Below are positions 1 to 8,231 of a stretch of 64,000 nucleotides of DNA, piece after piece (position 1 is the first letter of the stretch; each line of letters opens with the position of its first letter). Both the position numbers and the translations under genes were made by a program. The DNA lies in assembly GCA_951812795.1 (NCBI GenBank), contig OX638325.1, positions 1,946,277 to 2,010,276 on the forward strand. Direction: 5' to 3'. The stretch comes from an uncultured Dehalococcoidia bacterium (GTDB lineage: Bacteria; Chloroflexota; Dehalococcoidia; Lucifugimonadales; Lucifugimonadaceae). The notes under the pieces are model-generated. The model worked only from the letters and a program-made list of their open reading frames with translations. It did no database searches and was not told the origin of the DNA.

Positions 1-2
1 TC

Positions 3-1586
3 AGACTGCTGGCACGAATGCGGATCGACCTCTATGAGAAGCTCGAACCGCTCGCACCCGCATACATGGTCCGCCGCCGCTCGGGCGACTTTGTCAGCGT
101 CGTCGGAGGTGACGTCGAGACGGTCGAGTTCTTCTTCGGCCACGCCGTCTCGCCCATGATCGTCGCCATACTCATTCCCGGCGGCCTACTTATCGCCCTC
201 TCCGTCATCGCCTGGCCCATTGCCGCCGTGCTTGCACCTTTCCTCGTCGCGGTAGCCGTCAGTCCATTCTTCGCCAACTCCCGCATCGAACGACTCGGAG
301 ACGAGATCCGCGGCCGAATGGGCGACATCCACGCTTACATGGTTGACAGCATCCAAGGAATGCGCGAAATCACCGCTTTCGGACGCGGGGCCGATCGCAC
401 CAATGAGCTGACCCAAAAAGGCTGGGACTACGCCGGACATCTCGTCAGATTCCAAAAATCGCAAGCCTTCCAAATCGGGTTCATCGAGGCCATGATGGGC
501 CTCGGCGGACTCGCCGTATTGGCGATGGGAGTCTGGTTGGTGCTCGAAGGACAGATCGAGCGAACGCACCTACCCCTCGTCAGCGTGCTCGCACTCGCCT
601 CTTTCAGCCCAATCACCGAACTCGCCCGCACCATGAAGCAGATGATGGAAACCCTCGCCGCGTCTCGCCGCATTCTGGCCATCCACGACGAAACCGTCCC
701 CGTCCAAGATGGTCCCGGCATTCCTGAAGACGTCCCCGTCACGAAACCCTTTTACCCCTCCCCCTCCCAGGGGGAAATTGAGAGGGACGCTCCCGTCATT
801 CCCGCGTCCGCGGGAACCCAGCAACAATCAAACCAAGCCAACAGAATCAACGATGTCCGTCCTTCCGTCGAGTTCGAGCAGGTGGAATTCGCCTACGCCC
901 GTGGCGACCCCCAAGCTCTCGCCAACGTCTCCTTAGATATCGCGTCTGGCGGCACCGTGGCCATCGTCGGGCGATCTGGTGCCGGCAAAACCACGATCGC
1001 ATACCTCATGATGCGCTTTTGGGACCCTGATCGCGGCGAAATCGAACTGTCGGGCAACCAATTAAACCAGTTCAAACTTGACGACCTCCGCGGCCGCATG
1101 GCGCTAGTCGCACAAGACACCTACCTCTTCAACAACACCATCCGCGAGAACATTCGACTCGGCCGCCAAAACGCCACCGATCAGGATGTTGAGGAGGCCG
1201 CCAAACAGGCCAACGCCGCCGAATTCATCGATTCCTTCCCGGACGGCTACGACACCGAGGTCGGAGAACGAGGCATGCAGCTCTCTGGCGGTCAGCGGCA
1301 GAGGATCGCCATCGCCCGCGCCATCCTCAAGAACGCACCACTCCTCATTCTCGACGAGGCCACATCCCACCTCGACGCCATCAGCGAGACCGCCGTCCGA
1401 GATGCCCTCGATCGCCTGATGGAAGGCAGAACCACCGTCGTCATCGCGCACCGCCTGTCCACAATACGCAACGCAGAAAACATTCTCGTCCTCGACGAAG
1501 GCAAAGTCGTCGAGCAAGGAACCCACGACCAACTCCTGTCCCACCGCGGCCTCTACGCCCAACTGGTCAACACCCAGATGGCGTAG
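3..1586 (+). CDS. ABC exporter half-transporter, TMD-NBD (5' end outside window)
   Basis: Membrane ABC exporter with a permease part followed by an ATPase. The reading frame is open back to the first bases, so the N-terminus lies upstream; the first ATG at 18 is internal. Hydrophobic helices fill roughly residues 45-85 and 155-190. The nucleotide-binding domain shows Walker A (GRSGAGKTT), Q-loop (LVAQDTYLF), the ABC signature LSGGQRQR, Walker B (LLILDEATS) and the switch His (AHRLST). The substrate cannot be told from sequence. The linker between the two domains contains about 30 residues (PFYPSPSQGEIE onward) that are the translation of two dispersed genomic repeats, so the linker has been lengthened by repeat insertion without frame loss. 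Family call secure; partial gene. Confidence 0.9.
   Translation, partial: RLLARMRIDLYEKLEPLAPAYMVRRRSGDFVSVVGGDVETVEFFFGHAVSPMIVAILIPGGLLIALSVIAWPIAAVLAPFLVAVAVSPFFANSRIERLGDEIRGRMGDIHAYMVDSIQGMREITAFGRGADRTNELTQKGWDYAGHLVRFQKSQAFQIGFIEAMMGLGGLAVLAMGVWLVLEGQIERTHLPLVSVLALASFSPITELARTMKQMMETLAASRRILAIHDETVPVQDGPGIPEDVPVTKPFYPSPSQGEIERDAPVIPASAGTQQQSNQANRINDVRPSVEFEQVEFAYARGDPQALANVSLDIASGGTVAIVGRSGAGKTTIAYLMMRFWDPDRGEIELSGNQLNQFKLDDLRGRMALVAQDTYLFNNTIRENIRLGRQNATDQDVEEAAKQANAAEFIDSFPDGYDTEVGERGMQLSGGQRQRIAIARAILKNAPLLILDEATSHLDAISETAVRDALDRLMEGRTTVVIAHRLSTIRNAENILVLDEGKVVEQGTHDQLLSHRGLYAQLVNTQMA
755..822 (+). repeat. two palindromic repeats inserted in the ABC exporter coding region
   Basis: Bases 755-787 match the C/G-rich stem repeat also found at 2139 and 7287 (CTCCCCCTCCCAGGGGG core). 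Bases 793-822 match the GTCATTCC-type repeat seen at 17886, 18005, 35763, 42138, 42318 and 58529. They are back to back and translated in frame as the interdomain linker of the exporter. Confidence 0.75.
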
Positions 1587-1597
1587 AAAACCCCACC

Positions 1598-2098
1598 CTC
1601 ACCCGCAGTCCAACCCGTAGGGGCGATCCCTTGTGGTCGCCCTACCACCCAAACAACCACCACTCCCATCACCGCAGCAGAACCCTCTCCCACAACAGCT
1701 GTCCCCCTCACCCGCAGTCCAACCCGTAGGGGCGATCCCTTGTGGTTGCCCTACCACCCACACAACCACCGCTCCCATCACCGCAGCTGTCTCCCTCACC
1801 CGCAGTCCAACCCATAGGGGCGATCCCTTGTGGTCGCCCTACCACCCAAACAACCACCACTCCCATCACCGCAGCAGAACCCTCTCCCACAACAGCTGTC
1901 CCCCTCACCCGCAGTCCAACCCGTAGGGGCGATCCCTTGTGGTCGCCCTACCACCCAAACAACCACCGCTCCCGTCACCGCAGCAGAACCCTCTTCCACA
2001 ACAGCTGTCCCCCTCACCCGCAGTCCAACCCGTAGGGGCGAACCCTTGTGGTCGCCCTACCACCCAAACAACCACCACTCCCGTCATCGCAGAAGACC
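1598..2098. repeat. five-copy tandem repeat array with hairpin-forming units
   Basis: Five near-identical units start at about 1602, 1711, 1799, 1908 and 2017, spaced 109, 88, 109 and 109 bases. Each contains an imperfect inverted repeat (GTAGGGGCGATCCCTTGTGG with its pairing half TCGCCCTAC) followed by a CA-rich stretch and CCGCAGCAGAACCCTCT; the 88-base unit lacks part of the latter. Open frames in all directions across it are repeat artefacts. A related single copy lies at 2698. Confidence 0.85.
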
Positions 2099-2138
2099 CC
2101 TCTCTCCCAACAACCGTCCCCTCTCCCGCTCGCAATCA

Positions 2139-2174
2139 TCCCTCCCCCTCCCAGGGGGAGATTAAGAGGGGGTC
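2139..2174. repeat. C/G-rich palindromic repeat (copy 2)
   Basis: CTCCCCCT and AGGGGGAG pair around a CCC loop, followed by ATTAAGAGGGGGTC. Same family as the copies at 755 and 7287. It closes the tandem array region. Confidence 0.7.
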
Positions 2175-3165
2175 ACCGGTGAGGGCACCGGGCGGCCAAG
2201 GGGCCAGCCCACGCAAACAAACACCTCCCCCATCACCGCAACAACACCCTCCCACAACCATCCATCCCAATTCCCAAAAATCCTAGTGCAAATATGCTAA
2301 AACACTTGACTCCAGCACGAATGTTGTAGTACAACAGTAACTAAGCGCCAAAAGCCGAGACCCTTCAGGTCAACGCTGGAAGCGCCCAGAACATCGCCGT
2401 GTCGATACGGGAAGCGTGCACCTTTTCCTTATCGATACTGCTTACCGACCAAATACAAACACCGGTCCGCGGGTGGGAGGCACCCAGGCCTATTAAGCCG
2501 ACGCCCCAGGCGAACGCGAACAGCAAATGCCGAGGGCGAAGCCGACGGAGGCCTGTCGCAGCACCTATCACAAGCTTAGGAAGTTCGGGCGAAACGTGGA
2601 TCACAAAACCCGGTATAGAGGCCGTTGTAGCTTAAGGGCTCGGATGCGGAGCGTTACGCTGACTCCGCCTAGCAAGCCAGACAGACGTCATCGACGCGTA
2701 GGGGCGACCCTTGTGGTCGCCCGCTCCGTCGGGATGTCCGTTCAAGGTCCGAGCGAACGCCGCCCTCTGACGCCGGCACACGCGATTCCAGCGGAGCGAG
2801 CTGGAGTGACCCACAGGACTAGCGAGAGGGAACGAATCAAACGATGACGGGCGGCACGGCTATCAGTCTGCCGACCGTAGGGCCGATGGTCTGGCGACGT
2901 CGGCGGTCCTGGCATTTATCTACTTTCACCCACCTTCGCACGCTCCCCAAAAGACGCGGCGATGATTCGAAACACAGAAACCGCGCGTCCCGCCGTCGCC
3001 GGGCGCACACCTTAACCACCCCGCGGGCGTCACTACCCGGACGCTTGAAAAACAAACCCACCAGAAGTCTGGATACCTTTAACCCGCCACCCACATCTGC
3101 GGGCGGTTCAACGCGCCGCGTAACATGAATCCCGAAGATGTAACTCAATCGAGAAGGAGAACAAC
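2175..3165. other. intergenic stretch without a supported gene
   Basis: No open frame here has protein-like composition or a family motif. Visible items are a short perfect palindrome GTTGTAGTACAAC at 2323-2335 about 12 bases after a TTGACT box, and a single GTAGGGGCGACCCTTGTGG hairpin repeat at about 2699-2725. It may be decayed sequence. Confidence 0.5.
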
Positions 3166-3389
3166 ATGCCCGCGAACGAGCCTATTAAACAGGAAACTCA
3201 GCCCTAGCAGCGTTCCTGGATAACGTCAAATAGATACTCGGCGTCGCACTTATCGGATGCGCAACCGGCATGATCGCTGACGCCTTCGTCGTTGTTGAGT
3301 CGCTATGGCGACCAATCGCCATCGGTGCCATCGGCTCAGTATTCTTCATCGGCCTGAGATTATGGATGGCCGGCATTAACATCCCGTAA
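3166..3389 (+). pseudogene. decayed small two-helix membrane protein
   Basis: A good ribosome site (GAGAAGGAGA) precedes ATG 3166, which starts MPANEPIKQETQP and then hits TAG. One frame over, the reading continues ALAAFLDNVK, meets a second stop, then gives LGVALIGCATGMIADAFVVV and WRPIAIGAIGSVFFIGLRLW, two hydrophobic helices, to TAA at 3387. A frameshift plus a stop would explain this as a dead gene for a small membrane protein of roughly 70 residues. The family is not recognised. Confidence 0.4.
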
Positions 3390-3418
3390 GCCAACCATCG
3401 AACCTCCTCGCGCCCGAC

Positions 3419-4408
3419 CTAGTACCACCGTTCCTTGTCCACCACATTCATCAACTCTTCACCCCGTGCGAAACGCCGAGCATTCTCCAAAATTATCTGG
3501 AACCTCCGCTCCGGAATATCGCCTGCATCCCGGACCGCTACATGCGGCGTCATCAAAACATTCGACAAACTCCACAACTTGTGCTCTGGCGGCAACGGTT
3601 CGATCTCGTAAACATCCAATCCACAACCCGCGATCTCACCCGACTCAATCGCATCCGCCAAATCATCGATCTTGCAAACCATACCCCGCCCAACATTGAT
3701 GAAATACGCCGTCGACTTCATCAATCCGAACCGCTCCGCATTGAACATACCCTCCGTCTCTGGAGTGTGCGGCACCGTTGAAATCACAAAATCCGCCTCC
3801 GGCAACCAACGATCAATCTCATCCGGCGGATGAATCTCAGCATCCCAAACCTCCCGTTCAACCCGCGGCTCCAACCCAATCACCCGCATCCCAAAAGCCC
3901 CGCACAACCGAGCGGTCTCCGCACCAATCCCACCAACACCATTGATCAACGCCGTCGCATCGCCCAAACTCACATACTCCGACATCCGAGCATCCTTCTC
4001 CCAACGCCCTTCACGTTGCGCGTCCACATACCAAGGCAAACCCCGCGACAACGCCAGCACGAACATCATGATGTGATGACTGATGTGGTCGAAATAGATA
4101 CCCCTCGGATTCGAAACCACACAAGGATGCTTAACCAAATCCTCGTAGTAATACCCGAAAAACGGGCCCGCATCCGGATTCTGCAACCACCTCAACTTCC
4201 GAGCCGAAGGCAACATCTCCGGCGAAACCCAACCAAACGCACCATCCGCATCCACAATCTCCCGCGCCGCCTCGGCATCATCCGCCGGCAGCACCACCTC
4301 ATACTCCGCCATCGAATCTGCGAGACGACGCGCAAACCACCGCGTCAACTCATCCTGCGGCGGCATAAAGACGAATTTGATCGAGGAGGGCATTGGCTTC
4401 ACATCCAA
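3419..4408 (-). CDS. D-isomer specific 2-hydroxyacid dehydrogenase
   Basis: Cytoplasmic NAD(P)-dependent reductase or dehydrogenase of the D-2-hydroxyacid family, 329 residues, a normal length. The Rossmann fingerprint GVGGIG is at about residues 157-162. The catalytic region shows NVGRGMV (Arg), the GCGLDVYEIEP segment (Glu follows) and TPHVA with the general-base His near the C-terminus. Start at the first Met gives MDVKPMPSS; the Met at residue 6 is an alternative. It lies 21 bases after the Ldh2-family gene on the same strand, so the two probably form one operon interconverting 2-oxo and 2-hydroxy acids. The exact substrate cannot be read from sequence. Confidence 0.9.
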   Translation of the reverse strand: MDVKPMPSSIKFVFMPPQDELTRWFARRLADSMAEYEVVLPADDAEAAREIVDADGAFGWVSPEMLPSARKLRWLQNPDAGPFFGYYYEDLVKHPCVVSNPRGIYFDHISHHIMMFVLALSRGLPWYVDAQREGRWEKDARMSEYVSLGDATALINGVGGIGAETARLCGAFGMRVIGLEPRVEREVWDAEIHPPDEIDRWLPEADFVISTVPHTPETEGMFNAERFGLMKSTAYFINVGRGMVCKIDDLADAIESGEIAGCGLDVYEIEPLPPEHKLWSLSNVLMTPHVAVRDAGDIPERRFQIILENARRFARGEELMNVVDKERWY

Positions 4409-4429
4409 TTTTGAAGGTCGACGAAAACT

Positions 4430-5524
4430 CTACCTCAAATCGCACTCCACCCCAACTTCGGCGCAGTGACCCTCGAACCATTCGATTACCTCCGTGTGGT
4501 ACGGGATGCCCGACTTCTGACGCTTCTCGATCTCCTCGGCCTCCAACAACCCCGGATATACAACCCGGTCGTGCCCCTTTCCAGGTGGATGCTCAGCCAC
4601 CGCCTTCAGCAACTCATCCATATCGTCGAGGAACTTTTCTTTGTCGGTGAACGCCTCGATGTCATACGCAACGAAGAAATGTCCGCCCTGATGCGGGTTC
4701 AACGGACCCGGACCGAGACCCGTCAACTCGTTGCAAAAGATCTCGTTCATCAACCCAAGTCCAAACCCCTTGTGCGAACCGTTCTCACGCGTCCCACCAA
4801 TCGGCAACATCCCATACTTGCCTCGCGACTCCGGACCCGGTGCCGGCGTCTCCTCAAGCTCAGGTTCGTAATTCTCGTCCGTGATCCAACCCGGCAAAAC
4901 CGTCGCACCAGTCCGTTGCAACAACCAAATCTTGTTCGCCGCCACCTGAGTAGTCGCAACGTCCAACATGTATGGCGGCATCGTCCGCGCAGGAGCACCA
5001 TACGCCAAGGGATTCGTACCCAAAAACGGACGCGAACCCCAAGTCGGGATCGTGATGCCCGCTCCACCTGCGGTCATCGTATGCCCGATCATCCCCGCCT
5101 CAATCGCCTGATACACATAGTGGCTGCAACCCGCTAAGTGTCCAGTGTTGAACACCGTCACCACTCCAACACCGTGCTGCTGCGCCTTGTCGATAGCCAT
5201 ATCCATCGCCTTCGGACCGACGTGCACTCCCAGAGCATGTTTAGCGTCTATGTTCGCCGTCGTGCTAGTCTCTCGGACGACTTCCCACTCCGTCGCCGGG
5301 TTCAATGAACCTTGCGCATAACTCCGCACATATCCCCTCAAACCATTCGACACGCCATGAGACTCGTTGCCTCTGAGGTCATTCCCAAGTAACACGTCAG
5401 TAGAATCCTGCGCCCCGTCATCATCCAACCCGATCTTCAAGAAGATGTCCTTGGTAACGCGATGCATCTTCTCCGGCATCACATACACCCGGTCAGCCTC
5501 TGGTACCTTGAATCGCTCTAGCAT
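4430..5524 (-). CDS. malate/L-lactate/ureidoglycolate-type dehydrogenase (Ldh2 family)
   Basis: NAD(P)-dependent oxidoreductase of the Ldh_2/MDH type-2 family, which uses a fold unrelated to Rossmann dehydrogenases and acts on L-2-hydroxyacids such as malate, lactate, sulfolactate or ureidoglycolate. At 364 residues it is full length. Family landmarks are RGNESHGVSN with catalytic His56, the FNTGHLAGCSHYV segment, and the glycine-rich GGTRENGSHKGFGLGL near residue 250. Upstream partner of the D-2-hydroxyacid dehydrogenase; the L- and D-specific pair suggests a hydroxyacid catabolic or racemising step (inference). Substrate unknown. Confidence 0.9.
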   Translation of the reverse strand: MLERFKVPEADRVYVMPEKMHRVTKDIFLKIGLDDDGAQDSTDVLLGNDLRGNESHGVSNGLRGYVRSYAQGSLNPATEWEVVRETSTTANIDAKHALGVHVGPKAMDMAIDKAQQHGVGVVTVFNTGHLAGCSHYVYQAIEAGMIGHTMTAGGAGITIPTWGSRPFLGTNPLAYGAPARTMPPYMLDVATTQVAANKIWLLQRTGATVLPGWITDENYEPELEETPAPGPESRGKYGMLPIGGTRENGSHKGFGLGLMNEIFCNELTGLGPGPLNPHQGGHFFVAYDIEAFTDKEKFLDDMDELLKAVAEHPPGKGHDRVVYPGLLEAEEIEKRQKSGIPYHTEVIEWFEGHCAEVGVECDLR

Positions 5525-5718
5525 CTCGCTTTACCTCTCGGATCGGTTCGCTTCGAACAGCAACGTTCGATGTAGTAGTTTAAGTCATGCAAATCGACGG
5601 ATGGTGTTGGTCGCGGGAACGGAATTTGCATCGGTTCGACTTCCCCCGAGTGCGCGATTCGAGACGTCCCGAGCAGTTGCAACATCTCCTCTTTCGTAGT
5701 ACCCTGTAGTTAATTCGT

Positions 5719-5771
5719 CCCCGCCCGGCCGTTGTAGCCTAATAGCTACTTCCCTGGGCGGGTGTTTTTTT
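5719..5771 (+). terminator. hairpin plus T-run directly before the NYN gene
   Basis: CCCGCCC near 5720 pairs with GGGCGGG at 5756-5762, followed by seven T at 5765-5771. This has the form of an intrinsic terminator, yet the T-run ends only three bases before ATG 5775. It could act as an attenuator of the downstream gene. Confidence 0.5.
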
Positions 5772-5774
5772 GTG

Positions 5775-6374
5775 ATGCGAACCATAGTCCTCATCGACGG
5801 TCAAAATCTCTTTCATCTCGCGAAATCTGCTTGGACGACGCAGGGCGCGCGGATCCGTACGCCATACGATTGGCCAAGTTACGACGTTCGAAAATTGGCC
5901 AACGCGCTTACCAACAGGTTTCCGGGCCGCCAGCTAGTCGAGATACGTTTTTACACCGGCGTCCCTAATCCTCGATTCGGAGGAAAGGAACGGCGGTGGT
6001 ACGAATTTTGGAATAACAAATTGCGAAATCTTAGACAACAAGGTGTCTACGTTTACCGGGGGCGCGTAAGTCGTGGTTTGCAGGAGAAGGGAGTCGATGT
6101 TAGCTTGGCAATCGACTTAGTTCAAGCAACGCACGAATCCAGGTACGATTGCGCAATCATCGTAAGTCAGGATTGGGACTTTGGCCCTGCAGCCAGATTA
6201 GCGAAATCCATTGCCAACACCCAAGGACGAAATATCGAGATCGAATCTGCCTTCCCGTTCGGGCCGGGCAGTTCTTCTAAAAGAGGAGTCCCCAATACCA
6301 ACTGGGTTCAAATAGACCAATCCACCTACGACTCCTGCTACGATCCAACGGACTACCGCCCCAGAAATCGTTGA
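5775..6374 (+). CDS. NYN-domain (PIN-like) putative ribonuclease
   Basis: 199-residue soluble protein of the NYN/LabA (DUF88) group, PIN-fold proteins that usually act as metal-dependent RNases. Acidic landmarks in order are LIDGQN (Asp near residue 9), KGVDVSLAIDL in the middle and SQDWDFGPA, all at the places where NYN proteins hold their metal-binding Asp residues. ATG 5775 follows GTG 5772; no clear ribosome site exists because a terminator-like hairpin and T-run sit directly upstream. A second, divergent NYN protein lies at 13107. The target RNA is unknown. Confidence 0.8.
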   Translation: MRTIVLIDGQNLFHLAKSAWTTQGARIRTPYDWPSYDVRKLANALTNRFPGRQLVEIRFYTGVPNPRFGGKERRWYEFWNNKLRNLRQQGVYVYRGRVSRGLQEKGVDVSLAIDLVQATHESRYDCAIIVSQDWDFGPAARLAKSIANTQGRNIEIESAFPFGPGSSSKRGVPNTNWVQIDQSTYDSCYDPTDYRPRNR

Positions 6375-6511
6375 ACCTCCACCTCAACTTCTGACCCATC
6401 TTAGCCTCAACGCCGCAGCAGGTTTCACATTAAAATCCGTATAGTCGCGTGGGACGGATCTTGCACAACAGACAAGCGACCGCCACGCATAGATGGAAGG
6501 CGTAGGGCGAC

Positions 6512-7315
6512 ATGCAACTGAGACCTAATCGCGTAAAAGAAAAAATATACGCCGGCGAGGTGGCTGTTTCAGTAGTCGGCTTCACCCACCCAGACGACAT
6601 CGACGCTTTTGGCCCGATCGCAAACGCAAACGGTATCGACGCGGTATGGCTGGAGGGTGAGCACGCCGGCGTCGATCACGCCAATCTCGGAAACCTGACG
6701 CGCGCATGCGACCTCTGGGGGCTGACTCCGGTGGTCCGGATCAATGAAAATTCGCAGGGATTGATCTACCGCACACTCGATTGCGGAGCCCAGGCGATCG
6801 CCGTCCCCCACGTCAATACCGCCGCAGAAGCGCAAAACGTGGTTCTCGGCGGGAAGTTCCCTCCCATCGGCAGGCGAGGAAACTACGCCAGTCGACAAGG
6901 GCACGGCGTCCCAAACTACATGGAGCTGGCAGACGACCACTCGTTGCTGATCGTTTTCATCGAAGACATCATCGCCTACCAGAACCTCGACGAGATCCTA
7001 GAGGTCGACAATATCGACATCTTCTTCGTCGCTCCCGGCGATTTCGCCGCATCGATGGGACACAAAGGCATCTGGGATCAGGTAGCCAACATCCCTGAGG
7101 TTGCCGAAACCATGGAAGATACCTTCCGCCGCATCCAGGCGGCCGGTCGCATCGCCGGTGCTACATGCGGCAAGGCGGGCCTCCAACGCTACCTGGACCT
7201 TGGCGCGAAATTCTTCTTGACCACCACGTCGGAGTGGTTGGACGAAGGTGCTGGCAGTTTCATGAACATCGTTAATCGCCACCGTGTCCCCCTCCCCCTA
7301 TCAGGGGGAGATTAA
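6512..7315 (+). CDS. HpcH/HpaI family aldolase, copy 1
   Basis: Class II pyruvate-dependent aldolase of the HpcH/HpaI/citrate-lyase-beta family, which cleaves 2-oxo-4-hydroxy acids such as 4-hydroxy-2-oxoheptanedioate or 2-keto-3-deoxyrhamnonate into pyruvate and an aldehyde. Motifs: WLEGEH (base-type His), VVRINE (Arg), IEDIIAYQN (metal Glu) and FFVAPGDFAASMG (metal Asp). It heads a tandem of three close paralogues. Its C-terminus differs from the other two: after IVNRH it reads VPLPLSGGD, encoded by an inserted C/G-rich palindromic repeat that replaced the normal SN-stop end. ATG 6512 fits the alignment with its paralogues. Confidence 0.9.
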   Translation: MQLRPNRVKEKIYAGEVAVSVVGFTHPDDIDAFGPIANANGIDAVWLEGEHAGVDHANLGNLTRACDLWGLTPVVRINENSQGLIYRTLDCGAQAIAVPHVNTAAEAQNVVLGGKFPPIGRRGNYASRQGHGVPNYMELADDHSLLIVFIEDIIAYQNLDEILEVDNIDIFFVAPGDFAASMGHKGIWDQVANIPEVAETMEDTFRRIQAAGRIAGATCGKAGLQRYLDLGAKFFLTTTSEWLDEGAGSFMNIVNRHRVPLPLSGGD

Positions 7316-7324
7316 GAGGGGGTC
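7287..7324. repeat. C/G-rich palindromic repeat overlapping the 3' end of aldolase copy 1
   Basis: Same repeat as at 755 and 2139 (CTCCCCCT / AGGGGGAG stem, then ATTAAGAGGGGGTC). Its first half is translated as the last residues of the upstream aldolase, and its TAA serves as the stop codon. Confidence 0.75.
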
Positions 7325-7380
7325 GCGCCAGTCATACCCAGCGGTGTGGCACTATGTATTGATGGAAAGAGAGTCGAGAA

Positions 7381-8148
7381 ATGAACCTGAGACCTAATCG
7401 CGCCAAAGAAAAACTAGCCGCGGGTGAAGTGGCGATAGTCGTTGGAGGTTTTACCAGCCCTGACGACATCGACGCCTTCGGCCCCGCCGCTAACGCAAAT
7501 GGCATCGCCGGCGTCTGGTTGGAAGGCGAGCATGGCGGAATCGACGCGTCCACCTTGGGAAACCTGACGCGCGCCTGCGACCTATGGGGCTTGACGCCGG
7601 TTTGCCGCATCAACGAAAATTCGCAAGGCCTGATTTACCGCACTCTCGACTGCGGCGCTCAAGGAATCGTGGTACCCCACGTCAACACGGCCGCCGAAGC
7701 GCGGAACGTCGTCGACGGCGGAAAGTTCCCGCCCATCGGCAAGCGCGGGGCGTACACCAGTCGACAAGGACACGGCGTAGCGAACTACATGCAGGTCGCC
7801 GACGACCACTCACTGCTGGTGATCCTCATTGAGGACATCATCGCCTATCAAAACCTCGATGAAATCCTAGAGGTCGACAATATCGACGTATTCTTCGTCG
7901 CCCCGAGCGACTTCGCTGCTTCAATGGGACACACCGGCGATGCTGGACATCCCGAGGTGGTTGAGACCATGAACGACGCCTTCCGCCGCATCGAGGCCGC
8001 AGGCCGCAACTCCGGAGCCACATGCGCAGAATCTGAAATCTCACGCTACCTAGGTTTGGGAGCCAAATTCCTTTTGACGAGCGTCGGGCCGTGGTTGAGC
8101 CAAGGCGCTACGAATTTCATGAACTCGGTCAAAGCCCACTCGAATTAA
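7381..8148 (+). CDS. HpcH/HpaI family aldolase, copy 2
   Basis: 255 residues, closely similar along its whole length to the flanking copies (shared starts NLRPNRAKEKL / DIRPNRIKDKI and shared NLTRACDLWGLT). The catalytic set is intact: WLEGEHGG, VCRINEN, LIEDIIAYQNLDEI and FFVAPSDFAASMGH. The middle part has GDAGHPEVVE where copy 1 has GIWDQVANIPEVAE, and the second metal-region triad reads PSD instead of PGD. Good ribosome site (GGAAAG) before ATG 7381. It ends in the native HSN. Probably cotranscribed with its neighbours. Confidence 0.9.
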   Translation: MNLRPNRAKEKLAAGEVAIVVGGFTSPDDIDAFGPAANANGIAGVWLEGEHGGIDASTLGNLTRACDLWGLTPVCRINENSQGLIYRTLDCGAQGIVVPHVNTAAEARNVVDGGKFPPIGKRGAYTSRQGHGVANYMQVADDHSLLVILIEDIIAYQNLDEILEVDNIDVFFVAPSDFAASMGHTGDAGHPEVVETMNDAFRRIEAAGRNSGATCAESEISRYLGLGAKFLLTSVGPWLSQGATNFMNSVKAHSN

Positions 8149-8231
8149 CATCGCCCTGAGCGGTGCCACCCTGAGCGGTGCCATAATCAGCACCAAAGTT
8201 TGAAGCGCATTCAAGAAAGGCACCACCTTTA

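Noticed and set aside
1598-2098. Possible CRISPR array
   Set aside because: Unit spacing is 88-109 bases, the whole unit is conserved and there are no unique spacers, nor any cas gene nearby.
1633-2286. Several long open frames on both strands rich in Pro, Ser and Thr or Gly and Val
   Set aside because: They all read through the tandem repeat array in shifted registers, have no ribosome sites and no protein character beyond the repeat.
2306-2335. TTGACT box plus GTTGTAGTACAAC palindrome as a regulated promoter
   Set aside because: No good -10 box at proper spacing and no gene follows.
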